64,000 bases of DNA from JBDTSW01 sp963799815 (GCA_963799815.1 CAWCYG010000001.1:186001-250000), one strand, 5' to 3'. Numbered from the stretch's first letter, positions 8,686 to 16,698 are shown. A program made the numbers and translations. The notes: generated by a model not told the origin, from the sequence alone.

Positions 8686-10026
8686 ATGCCGACAGCGACA
8701 ACACCAACCCGAGCCCGGGTTTCGCTAACGCCCCTGCCAAGTTTGGAAGACGCAGACTTGGTGCGGCGCGCGCGAGACGGCGATGACGATGCCTTCGAGG
8801 AGATCGTCCGTCGTTACCGCGCGCCCCTGATCCGCTACAGCACGCGGCACGTCGGCCGCGATCATGCCGAGGACATCACCCAGCACGCGCTCGCCAGCGC
8901 GGCGATGCACCTGCGCGACGATCCACGCCCGATCCACCTGCGGGCGTGGCTTTACCGCGTGGCGCACAACGCGGCCATCAACATGCGCCAGCGCAAGGAT
9001 TGGGGACACGAGCAGATCTCACCTGACATCGACGGTGTGCCGCAGCCTCCCGACGTCGCGGCGCAGCGCAGCGAGGTGCGCAAGGTGGTCTCGGACCTCG
9101 ATCGCCTTCCCGACCGTCAGCGGACCGCCCTGCTTCTGAGCGTCTTCGAGGGCCTGGGCTACGAGGAGATCGCCGCTCGCCTCGACACGACCCCGAACTC
9201 CGTGCGGGCGCTGCTCTCACGAGCACGCGTGCACCTGCGCCAGGCGGCGAGCGCCATCGCCCCGATCCCGCTGCTGCAGCTCATCGCCAAGAAGATTTCA
9301 GGCCTGGTGGGCGCCGCGAGCGGGTCCGGTGGCACCGTCGCCGCAGGCGGCACGGTGATTCAGGCCAACCTCGTCGCCGTGGCCGCCACAGCCGTGACCG
9401 CGGCTGGCGCCGCCACCGCGCAAAACGCCATCTCAAGCGACCGCGAGCGAGACGCGGGGGCGACTACGGCACTGGTGGAGCAGGCGCCCGTATCGACCGT
9501 CTCGGCCGTAAGGGCAATCCTGATCGAGCCCGCCCTTCAGCTCTCGGCGATCATCGAGCCGACGACTTCCAACGGCCCGGTGAGCCAGCCGCCCGCCGGC
9601 GGCAGCGGCCCGGTGTCTGAGCCGGTCGCGCCGGTCATTCCGATTGCGCCCCCGCCTGAGGCACCCGTCGTCGAGCCCGCTCCGCCACCGCCCGCGGACG
9701 AGGCACCGCCGGTCGAGGAGCCGCCGCCCGCCGAGCAGCCAGCGGACCCCGACCCCGCGCCGGTGGGCCACGATCCGAGCAAGGACGAGACCGACAACGG
9801 GGATCCGGGGAATGAGAACCCCGTCGACGGCGACCCGGTGGGCGACGGCGATCCGCCACCCGGCGAGGAGATCCCAGAGGAGCCCGCGGAGCCGCCGATC
9901 GAGGAGGGCGAATCGGGCCCGCCCGAGGATCCCCCTCCGCTTGAGGAGCCCCCGGTGTCCGAGGAGGGCGACTCGACGCCGCCCGCAGAGGGCGACTCGA
10001 CGCCGCCCGAGACGCCTCAGCCGTAG
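8686..10026 (+). CDS. ECF sigma factor with long Pro/Glu-rich C-terminal extension
   Basis: 446 residues. Residues about 20-100 are sigma region 2 (DADLVRRARDGDDDAFEEIVRRYRAPLIRYSTRHV ... HLRAWLYRVAHNAAINMRQRK). Residues about 135-190 are region 4 with a helix-turn-helix (LDRLPDRQRTALLLSVFEGLGYEEIAARLDTTPNSVRALLSRARVHLR). An Ala/Gly/Val segment at about 215-245 may be a weak membrane helix. The last ~200 residues are low-complexity, rich in Pro, Glu and Asp, with two direct GDSTPP-type units at the end. ECF factors are normally ~180-200 residues, so more than half of this protein is extra. No anti-sigma gene is adjacent; the tail may itself sense or tether (inference). Confidence 0.85.
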   Translation: MPTATTPTRARVSLTPLPSLEDADLVRRARDGDDDAFEEIVRRYRAPLIRYSTRHVGRDHAEDITQHALASAAMHLRDDPRPIHLRAWLYRVAHNAAINMRQRKDWGHEQISPDIDGVPQPPDVAAQRSEVRKVVSDLDRLPDRQRTALLLSVFEGLGYEEIAARLDTTPNSVRALLSRARVHLRQAASAIAPIPLLQLIAKKISGLVGAASGSGGTVAAGGTVIQANLVAVAATAVTAAGAATAQNAISSDRERDAGATTALVEQAPVSTVSAVRAILIEPALQLSAIIEPTTSNGPVSQPPAGGSGPVSEPVAPVIPIAPPPEAPVVEPAPPPPADEAPPVEEPPPAEQPADPDPAPVGHDPSKDETDNGDPGNENPVDGDPVGDGDPPPGEEIPEEPAEPPIEEGESGPPEDPPPLEEPPVSEEGDSTPPAEGDSTPPETPQP

Positions 10027-10116
10027 CCTCCCCGCCCGCCCGCGAGCTTCTCGCGTGCGATTCGCCCGCTCGCCGGTTCTAGCGAGTGGGGGTTTGCCGA
10101 CGTCTGAGGGGACGGG

Positions 10117-10180
10117 CGGCGGCCGGGCCGGCTTAAGTGGAAGCGGCGCAGGGGACGCGCCCTAGCCGGCCCGGCCGCCG
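10117..10180. terminator. Large GC-rich stem-loop, possible bidirectional terminator
   Basis: Two 17-base arms (10117-10133 and 10164-10180) are perfectly complementary, with a 30-base loop that can itself form a 5-bp GGCGC/GCGCC hairpin. The element lies between the sigma factor stop and the ABC transporter start. There is no T-run, so it is not a classical intrinsic terminator, but such stems often end transcripts in high-GC actinobacteria. Confidence 0.5.
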
Positions 10181-10258
10181 GTCCGACCCCACTGGCGCCT
10201 GCTCCCGCACTCGCGTAGGATTCCGGCGCCGCCAGTCTCCGAGAGAGGTCGTCGAGTC

Positions 10259-11125
10259 GTGAACCTTCGTATTCCGCTCCTGCTCATCGTTGCCATCGCC
10301 GCCATCGCGCTCGCCGCCTGCGGAGACGATGACACCTCGTCAGATGAGTCGAGCTCCGGTGCCGTCTCGCTTGAGGATGACTGCACTCCCGACCAGCTCG
10401 AGACGGTCGCAGACGGCACGCTCACCGTCGCCACGGACAGCCCCGCCTTCCCCCCGTACTTCGAGGACGACGATCCCACCAACGGCGAGGGATTCGAGAG
10501 CGCCGTCGCCTACGCGATCGCCGGCGAGCTCGGTTTCGAGGAGGCCGACGTCAAGTGGGTCGTCGAGCCGTTCAACTCGTCTTATGCCCCGGGCCCGAAG
10601 GACTTCGACTTCGATGTGAATCAGATCTCGATCACCGACAAGCGCGCCGAGGCGGTTGACTTTTCGGCGCCCTACTACACAGCCAAGCAGGCCCTGGTGG
10701 CGCTGAAGGACTCCGAGTTCGCCGATGCGAGCTCGCTCGATGACTTCGCCGATGCCCAGCTCGGCGTGCAGATCGGGACGACCAGCCTCGAGGCCGCGGA
10801 GGCGTCGATCGACTCCTCCTCCGACCCGCAGGTGTTCGACACCTCCAACGACGTGGTGGCGGCACTCAAGAACGAGCAGGTCGATGCGATCGTGGTCGAC
10901 GTCCCCACCGCCTTCTTCCTCACCGCGGTCCAGGTTCCGGACGCGGCGACAGTTGGCCAGTTCGAGGCGCCGGGAGGCGATGAATGGGGAGCGCTACTCG
11001 AGAAGGACTCGCAGCTGACCGACTGCGTGTCGGCGGCAATCGAGTCTCTTCGAGACTCGGGCGAGCTCGCCGAGATCGAGCAGACCTGGATCGCCGACAA
11101 GACCGACGCCCCGGTACTCGAGTAG
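10259..11125 (+). CDS. Amino acid ABC transporter substrate-binding lipoprotein
   Basis: 288 residues from a GTG start. The signal peptide MNLRIPLLLIVAIAAIALAAC has a lipobox (LAAC) with the lipid-carrying cysteine near position 21, followed by an acidic linker (GDDDTSSDESS). The mature part is a family 3 solute-binding protein: DGTLTVATDSPAFPPY, FDFDVNQISITDKRAEAVDFSAPYY and NDVVAALKNEQVDAIVVDVPTA are the usual strand/helix motifs. It is the first gene of a three-gene importer with the permease and ATPase downstream. A polar or acidic amino acid is the likely ligand; the exact one cannot be read from sequence. Confidence 0.93.
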   Translation: MNLRIPLLLIVAIAAIALAACGDDDTSSDESSSGAVSLEDDCTPDQLETVADGTLTVATDSPAFPPYFEDDDPTNGEGFESAVAYAIAGELGFEEADVKWVVEPFNSSYAPGPKDFDFDVNQISITDKRAEAVDFSAPYYTAKQALVALKDSEFADASSLDDFADAQLGVQIGTTSLEAAEASIDSSSDPQVFDTSNDVVAALKNEQVDAIVVDVPTAFFLTAVQVPDAATVGQFEAPGGDEWGALLEKDSQLTDCVSAAIESLRDSGELAEIEQTWIADKTDAPVLE

Positions 11126-11161
11126 CCACGGGCTGAGCGAAAACGCGAGACTGCGGGCTCG

Positions 11162-12007
11162 ATGAGCGACCGTCGAGCCGAGCGGGAGGCCGCCCGCAGA
11201 AGTCGCGCGCGCCGCGGTCAGTCGATCGCTGCCATCTCCACCGTGGTCGTGCTCGGTGGGATGGCCGTGCTCATCCTCACGAGCCCCGGCTGGCCGGTCG
11301 TACGCGACTCGTTCTTCAATCCGGAAGTCTTCGGCGAGACCTTCCCGGAGATCGCGGAGGCGTTCTGGCTCGACGTCAGGGTTTTCATGGTCGTGGAGGT
11401 GGCCGTCCTCATCCTCGGGCTCGCCGTTGCGCTCGTGCGCACGGTCCGGGCGCCGGCGCTCTTCCCCCTGCGGCTGCTCGCGATCGTCTACGCCGACGTC
11501 TTCCGGGGCATCCCCACGATCCTGCTCGTCTACATGATCGGTTTCGGCGTTCCGGCCCTGGCGGTCGCCAGCGAGAACGGCGAGACCCCGCTCGGGTGGC
11601 TGCCAACCGAGCCCGTGGTGCTCGGCGGGATCGCCCTGACGCTCTCCTACGGCGCCTACGTCTCCGAGGTCTACAGGGCCGGGCTCAACTCGGTTCACCG
11701 CGGGCAGCGCGACGCAGCCCTGGCCGTCGGCCTCACCGAGACCCAGGCGCTCCGGCACGTGGTCGTGCCGCAGGCGGTCCGCAACGTCGGGCCACCTCTG
11801 CTGAACGACTTCATCGCCCTGCAGAAGGACGTCGCGCTGATCGCGATCATCGGCGTCGCGGGAGAGGCGTTTCGGGTCGCCCAGGTGGCCGTAGCCAGGG
11901 ACTTCAACTACACGCCCCTTGTCGCGGCAGCGCTGCTCTACCTGTGCATCACGATCCCGATGGCGCGCCTGCTCGACCGCTGGGAACGCGGGAGGGCCAG
12001 GGGATGA
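11162..12007 (+). CDS. Amino acid ABC transporter permease
   Basis: 281 residues, an inner-membrane permease of the HisMQ/GlnP type. A basic N-terminus (SDRRAEREAARRSRARRGQ) precedes several membrane helices. The conserved coupling loop is in the second half: AYVSEVYRAGLNSVHRGQRDAALAVGLTETQALRHVVVPQAVRNVGPPL, the EAA motif that contacts the ATPase. It starts 36 bases after the binding protein, and its TGA overlaps the ATG of the ATPase gene, so translation of the two is coupled. Confidence 0.93.
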   Translation: MSDRRAEREAARRSRARRGQSIAAISTVVVLGGMAVLILTSPGWPVVRDSFFNPEVFGETFPEIAEAFWLDVRVFMVVEVAVLILGLAVALVRTVRAPALFPLRLLAIVYADVFRGIPTILLVYMIGFGVPALAVASENGETPLGWLPTEPVVLGGIALTLSYGAYVSEVYRAGLNSVHRGQRDAALAVGLTETQALRHVVVPQAVRNVGPPLLNDFIALQKDVALIAIIGVAGEAFRVAQVAVARDFNYTPLVAAALLYLCITIPMARLLDRWERGRARG

Positions 12008-12759
12008 GCATCGGCGAACCGGTCCTGGAGCTCCGCGGGGTCACCAAGGCCTTCGGCGAACGCGAGGTTCTTCACGGCGTGGATCTGACCGTGCGAGAGC
12101 ATGAGGCGGTGGCGCTCATCGGCGCCTCGGGCTCGGGCAAGTCGACGATCCTGCGCTGCATCGACCTGCTCGAGGAGATCGACGATGGCGACGTCTTCCT
12201 GGACGGTGAGGTGATCACCGACCCCTCGGTCGATCCGGTCTCCGCGCGCCGGCGCCTCAGTCTCGTCTTCCAGGCGTACAACCTCTTTCCGCACATGAGC
12301 GTGATCGACAACGTCCTGCTGGGGCTCGTGCAGGGCCACGGGATGCCGCGCTCGGAGGCGCAAGCGGCGGCGCGCGAGCTGCTCACGCGGTTTGGCATGG
12401 AGGGTCGCGAAGACGACATGCCCGACCGCCTCTCAGGCGGCCAGCAGCAGCGCGTAGCGATCGCCCGCGCCTTCGCCACGCGCCCGCGGGCGCTCCTGCT
12501 CGACGAGATCACGAGCGCCCTCGACCCGGAGCTGGTGGGCGAGGTCCTCGAGGCGGTGCGGGAGCTGAAGGCCGAGGGCGTGACGATGCTGCTCGCCACC
12601 CACGAGATGGGCTTCGCCCGCGAGGTGGCTGACACCGTGGGCTATCTGCACGAGGGACGCCTCCTCGAGCTGGGCCCGCCCGATCAGGTGCTCGAGGCTC
12701 CACGCGAGCCCGAGACGAAGCGCTTCCTGCGCCGGCTGCTGGAGGCAGGTCGGGCGTAG
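12004..12759 (+). CDS. Amino acid ABC transporter ATP-binding protein
   Basis: 251 residues from the ATG at 12004, overlapping the permease stop by 4 bases. All nucleotide-binding motifs are present: Walker A GASGSGKST (about residues 41-49), Q-loop FQAYNLFPHMSV, signature LSGGQQQRVAIARAF, Walker B ALLLDEITSALDP, and H-loop LLATHEMGFAREVAD. This is the GlnQ/HisP subfamily that energises polar amino acid import. The D-loop Glu-Ile substitution (DEITSALD instead of DEPTSALD) is a common variant. The operon ends here. Confidence 0.94.
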   Translation: MSIGEPVLELRGVTKAFGEREVLHGVDLTVREHEAVALIGASGSGKSTILRCIDLLEEIDDGDVFLDGEVITDPSVDPVSARRRLSLVFQAYNLFPHMSVIDNVLLGLVQGHGMPRSEAQAAARELLTRFGMEGREDDMPDRLSGGQQQRVAIARAFATRPRALLLDEITSALDPELVGEVLEAVRELKAEGVTMLLATHEMGFAREVADTVGYLHEGRLLELGPPDQVLEAPREPETKRFLRRLLEAGRA

Positions 12760-12883
12760 ATCACAACCACCAAAAGCTGGCGTTAAAGGAAGCACGGGAC
12801 GTCCGGAATCCGTCGGCGAGAGTGGCCAACTTGGCGCCGATCGGTCAGCGCACCCGACGTCGGAGGCGTCAGCCCTGGCGCTT

Positions 12884-12973
12884 CGGTCCCGCATAGCGAG
12901 ACTTGCGCGCCCCACGCTTTTTACCTGGCACGCCCAGTGACGCGCCGGTCCCGCATAGCGGGACTCGTGCGCC
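12884..12973. repeat. Two copies of a ~28-bp direct repeat, each with a hairpin core
   Basis: Copies at about 12884-12911 and 12946-12973 share CGGTCCCGCATAGCG and end in GCGCC. The second copy contains GTCCCGC-ATA-GCGGGAC, a perfect 7-bp stem with a 3-base loop; the first has one mismatch in the right arm. A TTTTT run lies between the copies. This looks like a repeated extragenic palindrome. It lies in the 308-base gene-free gap between the ABC ATPase and the phospholipase gene. Confidence 0.6.
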
Positions 12974-13002
12974 ATCGACGCCCGACGACAAGGCCACGAT
13001 CC

Positions 13003-13044
13003 GAACACCGGCCGGTTGTGCCGGAACACCGGCCGGTTGTGCCG
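13003..13044. repeat. Tandem 21-bp direct repeat
   Basis: Two identical, directly adjacent 21-base units (13003-13023 and 13024-13044), each containing ACCGGCCGGT, which is self-complementary. The pair lies just downstream of the phospholipase A2 stop in the same gene-free gap as the hairpin repeats. It may be a slippage-prone repeat or a paired protein-binding site. Nothing else is recognisable in this gap. Confidence 0.65.
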
Positions 13045-13067
13045 CCTTCAATGCCAGTTGTTGTTTC

Positions 13068-13613
13068 TCAATTCTCCGCCGTCCAGCCAAAGCCGCGCAC
13101 GCCCCCGTAGAAGGTGCGGGCCCAGCTTCCGCAGCTCAGCCGATGCCACGGCAGCTCGCGCTCACAAAGAGCCCCCATGTCGGCGAGGAAGCGGTCGTCC
13201 ACCGCCTTGCGGCGCTCCTTGAAGAGCCCGAGATCGGAGTAGTTGCGGTAGCCGAAGTCGTGGCGGATGCAGGCGCTGGTGAAGTCGAAGGTGCGGCCCT
13301 CGCTGCCCACGATCGGGGCCGAGCAGAGATCGGTCGAGTAGTCCAGGCGCGGGTCGCGCTCGGCCGACCCGCGGTAGGCGAGGAACTCCTGGAGCGGCGC
13401 GGACGCAAGGCGGTCGACCAGCTCTTGCTCGGTGGGCGGCTCAGGCTCGCTGGTCCGCTCGCAGTCGGCGTCCAGAGCGGCGCAGAATGCCTCGGCCAAC
13501 GCGCTCGGAACCCCGCCCACAGCGCGCGGCGCAACGGCGACGGCGGCGGAGAACGCGAGCGCAAGCAGCAGGACCAGACCGACGTGCTCGACGCTCGCCT
13601 GACCCCGCTCCAT
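13068..13613 (-). CDS. Prokaryotic phospholipase A2 with TadE/pilin-like N-terminus
   Basis: 181 residues from the ATG at 13613 (a GTG at 13637 is also possible). The C-terminal half matches bacterial secreted phospholipase A2: LDYSTDLCSAP, then FDFTSACIRHDFGYRNY, with the catalytic His118-Asp119 pair, then RRKAVDDRFLADMGALCE. Cysteines are spaced for two disulfides. These enzymes hydrolyse the sn-2 ester of phospholipids with Ca2+. The N-terminus, MERGQASVEHVGLVLLLALAF, is not a normal signal peptide: RGQASVE followed by a hydrophobic helix is the TadE/type IV-pilin-like form, cut after Gly by a prepilin peptidase. A linker (about 52-62) is Glu/Pro-rich. Confidence 0.82.
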   Translation of the reverse strand: MERGQASVEHVGLVLLLALAFSAAVAVAPRAVGGVPSALAEAFCAALDADCERTSEPEPPTEQELVDRLASAPLQEFLAYRGSAERDPRLDYSTDLCSAPIVGSEGRTFDFTSACIRHDFGYRNYSDLGLFKERRKAVDDRFLADMGALCERELPWHRLSCGSWARTFYGGVRGFGWTAEN

Positions 13614-13692
13614 GGTGCGTGGCGCTCCGCATCCCACGCATCTCGAAGACCACGACGGGTGGGTTCTCTCCCCTACAATTCAGAGCACATAC

Positions 13693-14060
13693 GGGGGCGT
13701 TCCAGATTCGACGTGAAGCTGGATCGTCTCGGTGTTGCGAGTCGAGGATCCGGGTTGGCCTCGTTAAATACCCCCGGAAACCAATAAGTGCGAACTCTGA
13801 TCATGAGTTCGCCCTCGCCGCTTAGGCGGTAGAGGGTAGTCGCGCCGGATGGCCCACGATCCGGGTCGCGGCTTCATTGAGTGGGCTCACCCCGAAGGTA
13901 GAACCCTCGACCCGAGGGGGACATCCATAGGAGGGTGTGGCGCCGGCAACGTATCCCGCGGACTGACCTAGCCGGACGCCGAGAGCAGACTCCACGGGAA
14001 CGCTCGTAGTACGCACCGAGGCAGGCTTCGCGGACGCCGGGGCAGTACCGGCCGCCTCCA
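13693..14060 (+). ncRNA. ssrA: Transfer-messenger RNA (tmRNA)
   Basis: The 5' end GGGGGCGTTCCAGATTCGACG is the conserved tmRNA start. Its first seven bases pair with CGCCTCC at 14053-14059 (one G-U), forming the acceptor stem with A14060 as discriminator. The tag frame at 13790-13825 encodes ANSDHEFALAA and then TAG, a typical proteolysis tag ending in ALAA. Length is ~368 bases, normal for one-piece tmRNA. The 3' CCA is not encoded directly after the stem. The predicted T stem GCCGG/CCGGC holds the loop GGCAGTA instead of the usual TTCRANY. With SmpB it rescues stalled ribosomes; smpB and rnr lie 4.4-6.7 kb downstream. Confidence 0.93.
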
Positions 14061-14080
14061 TCGCCACCACGCGGCGGTCG

Positions 14081-14356
14081 CTACGCGGCCGTCGCGAACC
14101 GCTTCTCGGCCCTGGCCCGGCGCTTCGCCGCCTCGACCTCGCGGTCCTTCGGCGGAGCGGCCGTCACGAGGGAGTCGAGGAGGCGCCGAGTGACGTCGGC
14201 GACCTCGCCGACGGCCCGGTCGAACGCCTCGGCGTTGGCGTGCGAGGGCTTTGTCGAGCCGCTGATCTTGCGGACGTACTGAAGCGCGGCGGCGTCGACC
14301 TCCTCATCGCTGGCCGGAGGGTCGAAGTTGTGAAGTGTCCTGATGTTTCTGCACAT
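14081..14356 (-). CDS. DUF2277 family protein
   Basis: 91 residues beginning MCRNIRTLHNFDPPASDEEVDAAALQYVRKISGSTKPS, the full DUF2277 signature. The family is small, cytosolic and of unknown function; the conserved Cys-Arg at the N-terminus and the RKISGxTKPS block are intact. Family members start at MCRN, so the ATG at 14356 is preferred over one two codons upstream (14362). The tail is Lys/Arg/Ala-rich. It converges on the tmRNA gene and is divergent from the site-2 protease gene. Confidence 0.88.
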   Translation of the reverse strand: MCRNIRTLHNFDPPASDEEVDAAALQYVRKISGSTKPSHANAEAFDRAVGEVADVTRRLLDSLVTAAPPKDREVEAAKRRARAEKRFATAA

Positions 14357-14421
14357 GCACATCAGGCTACGGCACAGCCGTCCAGGCCGGAGATCGACCT
14401 GAAGCTACCTTTAGCCAAGCG

Positions 14422-15300
14422 ATGAAGAATGAGGGTGTGACCGATACGCGTGTAGCGCCGTGGCCGGCCGAGATCCCGCCAGAGCGGGACTACGAGCCGA
14501 TCCAGCCGGGCTCCGGCCGCGGCTCCGATTGGCGCGAGCGCGCTCGACGCCTGCTCGGGCCGATCGCGGCTGGAGCACTGCTGCTTGCGACGAAGGGCAA
14601 GGCGCTGCTGCTGCTCATCCCGAAGCTCAAGTTCCTGACCACGTCGCTCTCGATGCTCGTCTCGATCGGTGCCTACTCGCTGATCTGGGGGTGGCAGTTC
14701 GCGGTCGGATTCGTGCTGCTGTTGCTCGTGCACGAGATGGGCCATGTGATCCAGCTCCGCCGCGAGGGAATCGAGGCCTCGGCACCGATGTTCATCCCCT
14801 TCCTGGGCGCGGCGATCGCGGCCAAGTCGATGGGCGACGACGCGGCAGCCGAAGCCCGCGTGGGCCTCGCCGGGCCGATTCTCGGGACGATCGGGACGCT
14901 GGTGCCGCTGGGCATCTGGCTTGCGACCGGCGAGGAGTTCTGGCAGGCCCTCGCGTTCGTCGGGTTCTTCCTCAACCTGTTCAATCTCCTTCCCGTGCTC
15001 CCGCTCGACGGCGGCCGGGCGATGGCCGCCCTGAGCCCGTACGTCTGGATCGCGGGCTTCGCCGCCCTGATCGCCCTGACGTTCTTCTTCCCGAACCCGA
15101 TCATGCTGCTCATCCTGCTCTTCGGCGGCATCGAGACCTACCGCCGGTTCAAGCAGCGAAACACGCCAGAGGGGCAGGCTTACCACCGGATCCCGGCACG
15201 AACGCGCGCGCTGGTTGCGATCGTCTACCTGGGACTGGCCGCGCTGCTCGCCGTCGGCATGACCGAGACCTTCCTGGAGCGCGACTTCTCCGACGTCTGA
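14422..15300 (+). CDS. Site-2 protease family (M50) membrane metalloprotease
   Basis: 292 residues with about six membrane segments. The zinc-binding HExxH motif is HEMGH (H104, E105, H108) inside a hydrophobic helix. The third ligand region is NLLPVLPLDGGRAM (about residues 192-205), the LDGG motif of intramembrane S2P proteases. The first 45 residues are cytosolic and polar; no PDZ domain is present. Members cut transmembrane substrates such as anti-sigma factors. No anti-sigma gene is adjacent, so the substrate is unknown. The next gene starts 33 bases later on the same strand. Confidence 0.88.
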   Translation: MKNEGVTDTRVAPWPAEIPPERDYEPIQPGSGRGSDWRERARRLLGPIAAGALLLATKGKALLLLIPKLKFLTTSLSMLVSIGAYSLIWGWQFAVGFVLLLLVHEMGHVIQLRREGIEASAPMFIPFLGAAIAAKSMGDDAAAEARVGLAGPILGTIGTLVPLGIWLATGEEFWQALAFVGFFLNLFNLLPVLPLDGGRAMAALSPYVWIAGFAALIALTFFFPNPIMLLILLFGGIETYRRFKQRNTPEGQAYHRIPARTRALVAIVYLGLAALLAVGMTETFLERDFSDV

Positions 15301-15333
15301 GCTTCGCGAGCGCACCTCTGAGAAGCTGCCGCC

Positions 15334-16698
15334 ATGAGTGACCGCGAATTCGACGTCGTCGTAGTCGGCGCCGGGTCGGCGGGGGAGGTCTGCGCGGGCC
15401 GGATCGCCGATGGTGGTCTCAGCGTCGCGATCGTCGAGGGTCACCTGGTCGGCGGCGAGTGCTCTTACTACGCATGCATGCCCTCCAAGGCACTCCTGCG
15501 CCCGGCCCAGGCCCTCGCGGAGGTGCGGCGGGTGCCAGGGGCCGCGGGCGCCGTGCGCGGTGGCGTCGACCCGAAGGCGACCTTCGCCCGCCGCGACGAG
15601 GTGATCAAGGGCCGGGACGACTCCGGCCAGCTTCCCTGGCTCGAGAAGAAGGGGATCGAGCTGATCAGGGGCGAGGGCCGCCTGGAGGGAGAGCGGAGGG
15701 TGCTCGCGGGCAGCGAGACGCTCGTGGCGGGCAAGGCCGTGGTGATCGCAACCGGCACGGTGGCGGCGATACCACCCATCGACGGGCTGGCCGCCTCGGA
15801 GCCATGGACGAACCGGGAGGCCACCACCGCAGAGGAAGCTCCTGGCCGACTGCTCGTCCTGGGCGGCGGCCCCGTTGGCGCGGAGCTGGCACAGGCCTAT
15901 GCGACGCTGGGATCGAGCGTCGTCTTGATCGAGTCCGAGGATCGGCTCATCCCCCGGATGGAGGAGTTCGCCTCGGCAGAGGTGGCCGCCGGGCTCATCG
16001 ACACCGGTGTGGATGTACGCACTGGGGTAAAGGCAGAGTCCGTGAGCGGCGAGAAGATTGCACGCGTGGCCCTCTCCAACGGCAGCGCCGTCGAGGGCGA
16101 CGTCGTCCTCGTCGCGATCGGCCGGCGCCCGAGGACCACCGAGATCGGACTCGAGAGCGTCGGCCTTGAGGGCGGCGACTACCTGGACGTCGACGAGAAG
16201 ATGCGCGTCGAGGGCAGCGATTGGCTCTACGCCATCGGGGATGTCAACGGTCGGGCGCTGCTCACGCACATGGGCAAGTACCAGGCGCGGATCTGCGGGG
16301 ACGCCATCCTCGGCAAGGACGTCGCCGCCACTCAGGACACCGCCGGCTCGCCCCAGGTCGTCTTCACGGAGCCGCAGGCGGCTGCGGTGGGCCATACGCT
16401 GGCGTCAGCGCGCGAGGCCGGCATCGACGCCCGAGCCGTTGACGTCGAGACCTCGAAGACCGCCGGGGCGAGCTTTCATGGGCGCAACGCGCCCGGCACG
16501 ACCAGGATCGTGGTCGACGAGGAGCGAGGCGTGCTCGTCGGCGCGACCTTCGTCGGCCCTGACGTCGCCGAGTGGCTGCACGCGGCCACGGTGGCGATCG
16601 TGGGTGAGGTGCCGCTGAAGCGCCTCTGGCACTCGGTGGCGGCCTACCCCACGCGCAGCGAGGTGTGGCTCAAGCTCCTGGAGGAGTACGGGCTCTAG
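15334..16698 (+). CDS. Pyridine nucleotide-disulfide oxidoreductase family flavoprotein
   Basis: 454 residues with the layout of dihydrolipoamide/mercuric reductases. FAD motif VVVGAGSAGEVCAGRIA (about 9-25); redox-active disulfide GGECSYYACMPSKAL (C-x4-C, about 42-56); NAD(P) motif LLVLGGGPVGAELAQAYATLGSSVVLIE; second FAD motif WLYAIGDVNGRALLTHMGKYQAR; C-terminal dimerisation domain. The C-terminal catalytic His-x-x-x-Ser-Glu of lipoamide dehydrogenase is changed to AAYPTRSE, with Tyr in place of His. The disulfide can form, but the acid-base partner for a dithiol substrate is missing, so the substrate is probably not lipoamide. Confidence 0.85.
   Translation: MSDREFDVVVVGAGSAGEVCAGRIADGGLSVAIVEGHLVGGECSYYACMPSKALLRPAQALAEVRRVPGAAGAVRGGVDPKATFARRDEVIKGRDDSGQLPWLEKKGIELIRGEGRLEGERRVLAGSETLVAGKAVVIATGTVAAIPPIDGLAASEPWTNREATTAEEAPGRLLVLGGGPVGAELAQAYATLGSSVVLIESEDRLIPRMEEFASAEVAAGLIDTGVDVRTGVKAESVSGEKIARVALSNGSAVEGDVVLVAIGRRPRTTEIGLESVGLEGGDYLDVDEKMRVEGSDWLYAIGDVNGRALLTHMGKYQARICGDAILGKDVAATQDTAGSPQVVFTEPQAAAVGHTLASAREAGIDARAVDVETSKTAGASFHGRNAPGTTRIVVDEERGVLVGATFVGPDVAEWLHAATVAIVGEVPLKRLWHSVAAYPTRSEVWLKLLEEYGL

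Noticed and set aside
12884..13044. CRISPR array
   Set aside because: Only two copies per repeat, no regular spacers, and no cas genes in the window.
13822..14070. 82-codon minus-strand frame
   Set aside because: It lies inside the tmRNA gene, whose conserved 5' end, tag frame and acceptor stem explain the sequence.
14362..16395. 677-residue minus-strand open frame
   Set aside because: It is antisense to the site-2 protease and the flavoprotein, both with clear catalytic motifs. It has no recognisable domain and an Arg/Asp/Gln-rich composition typical of antisense frames in high-GC DNA.
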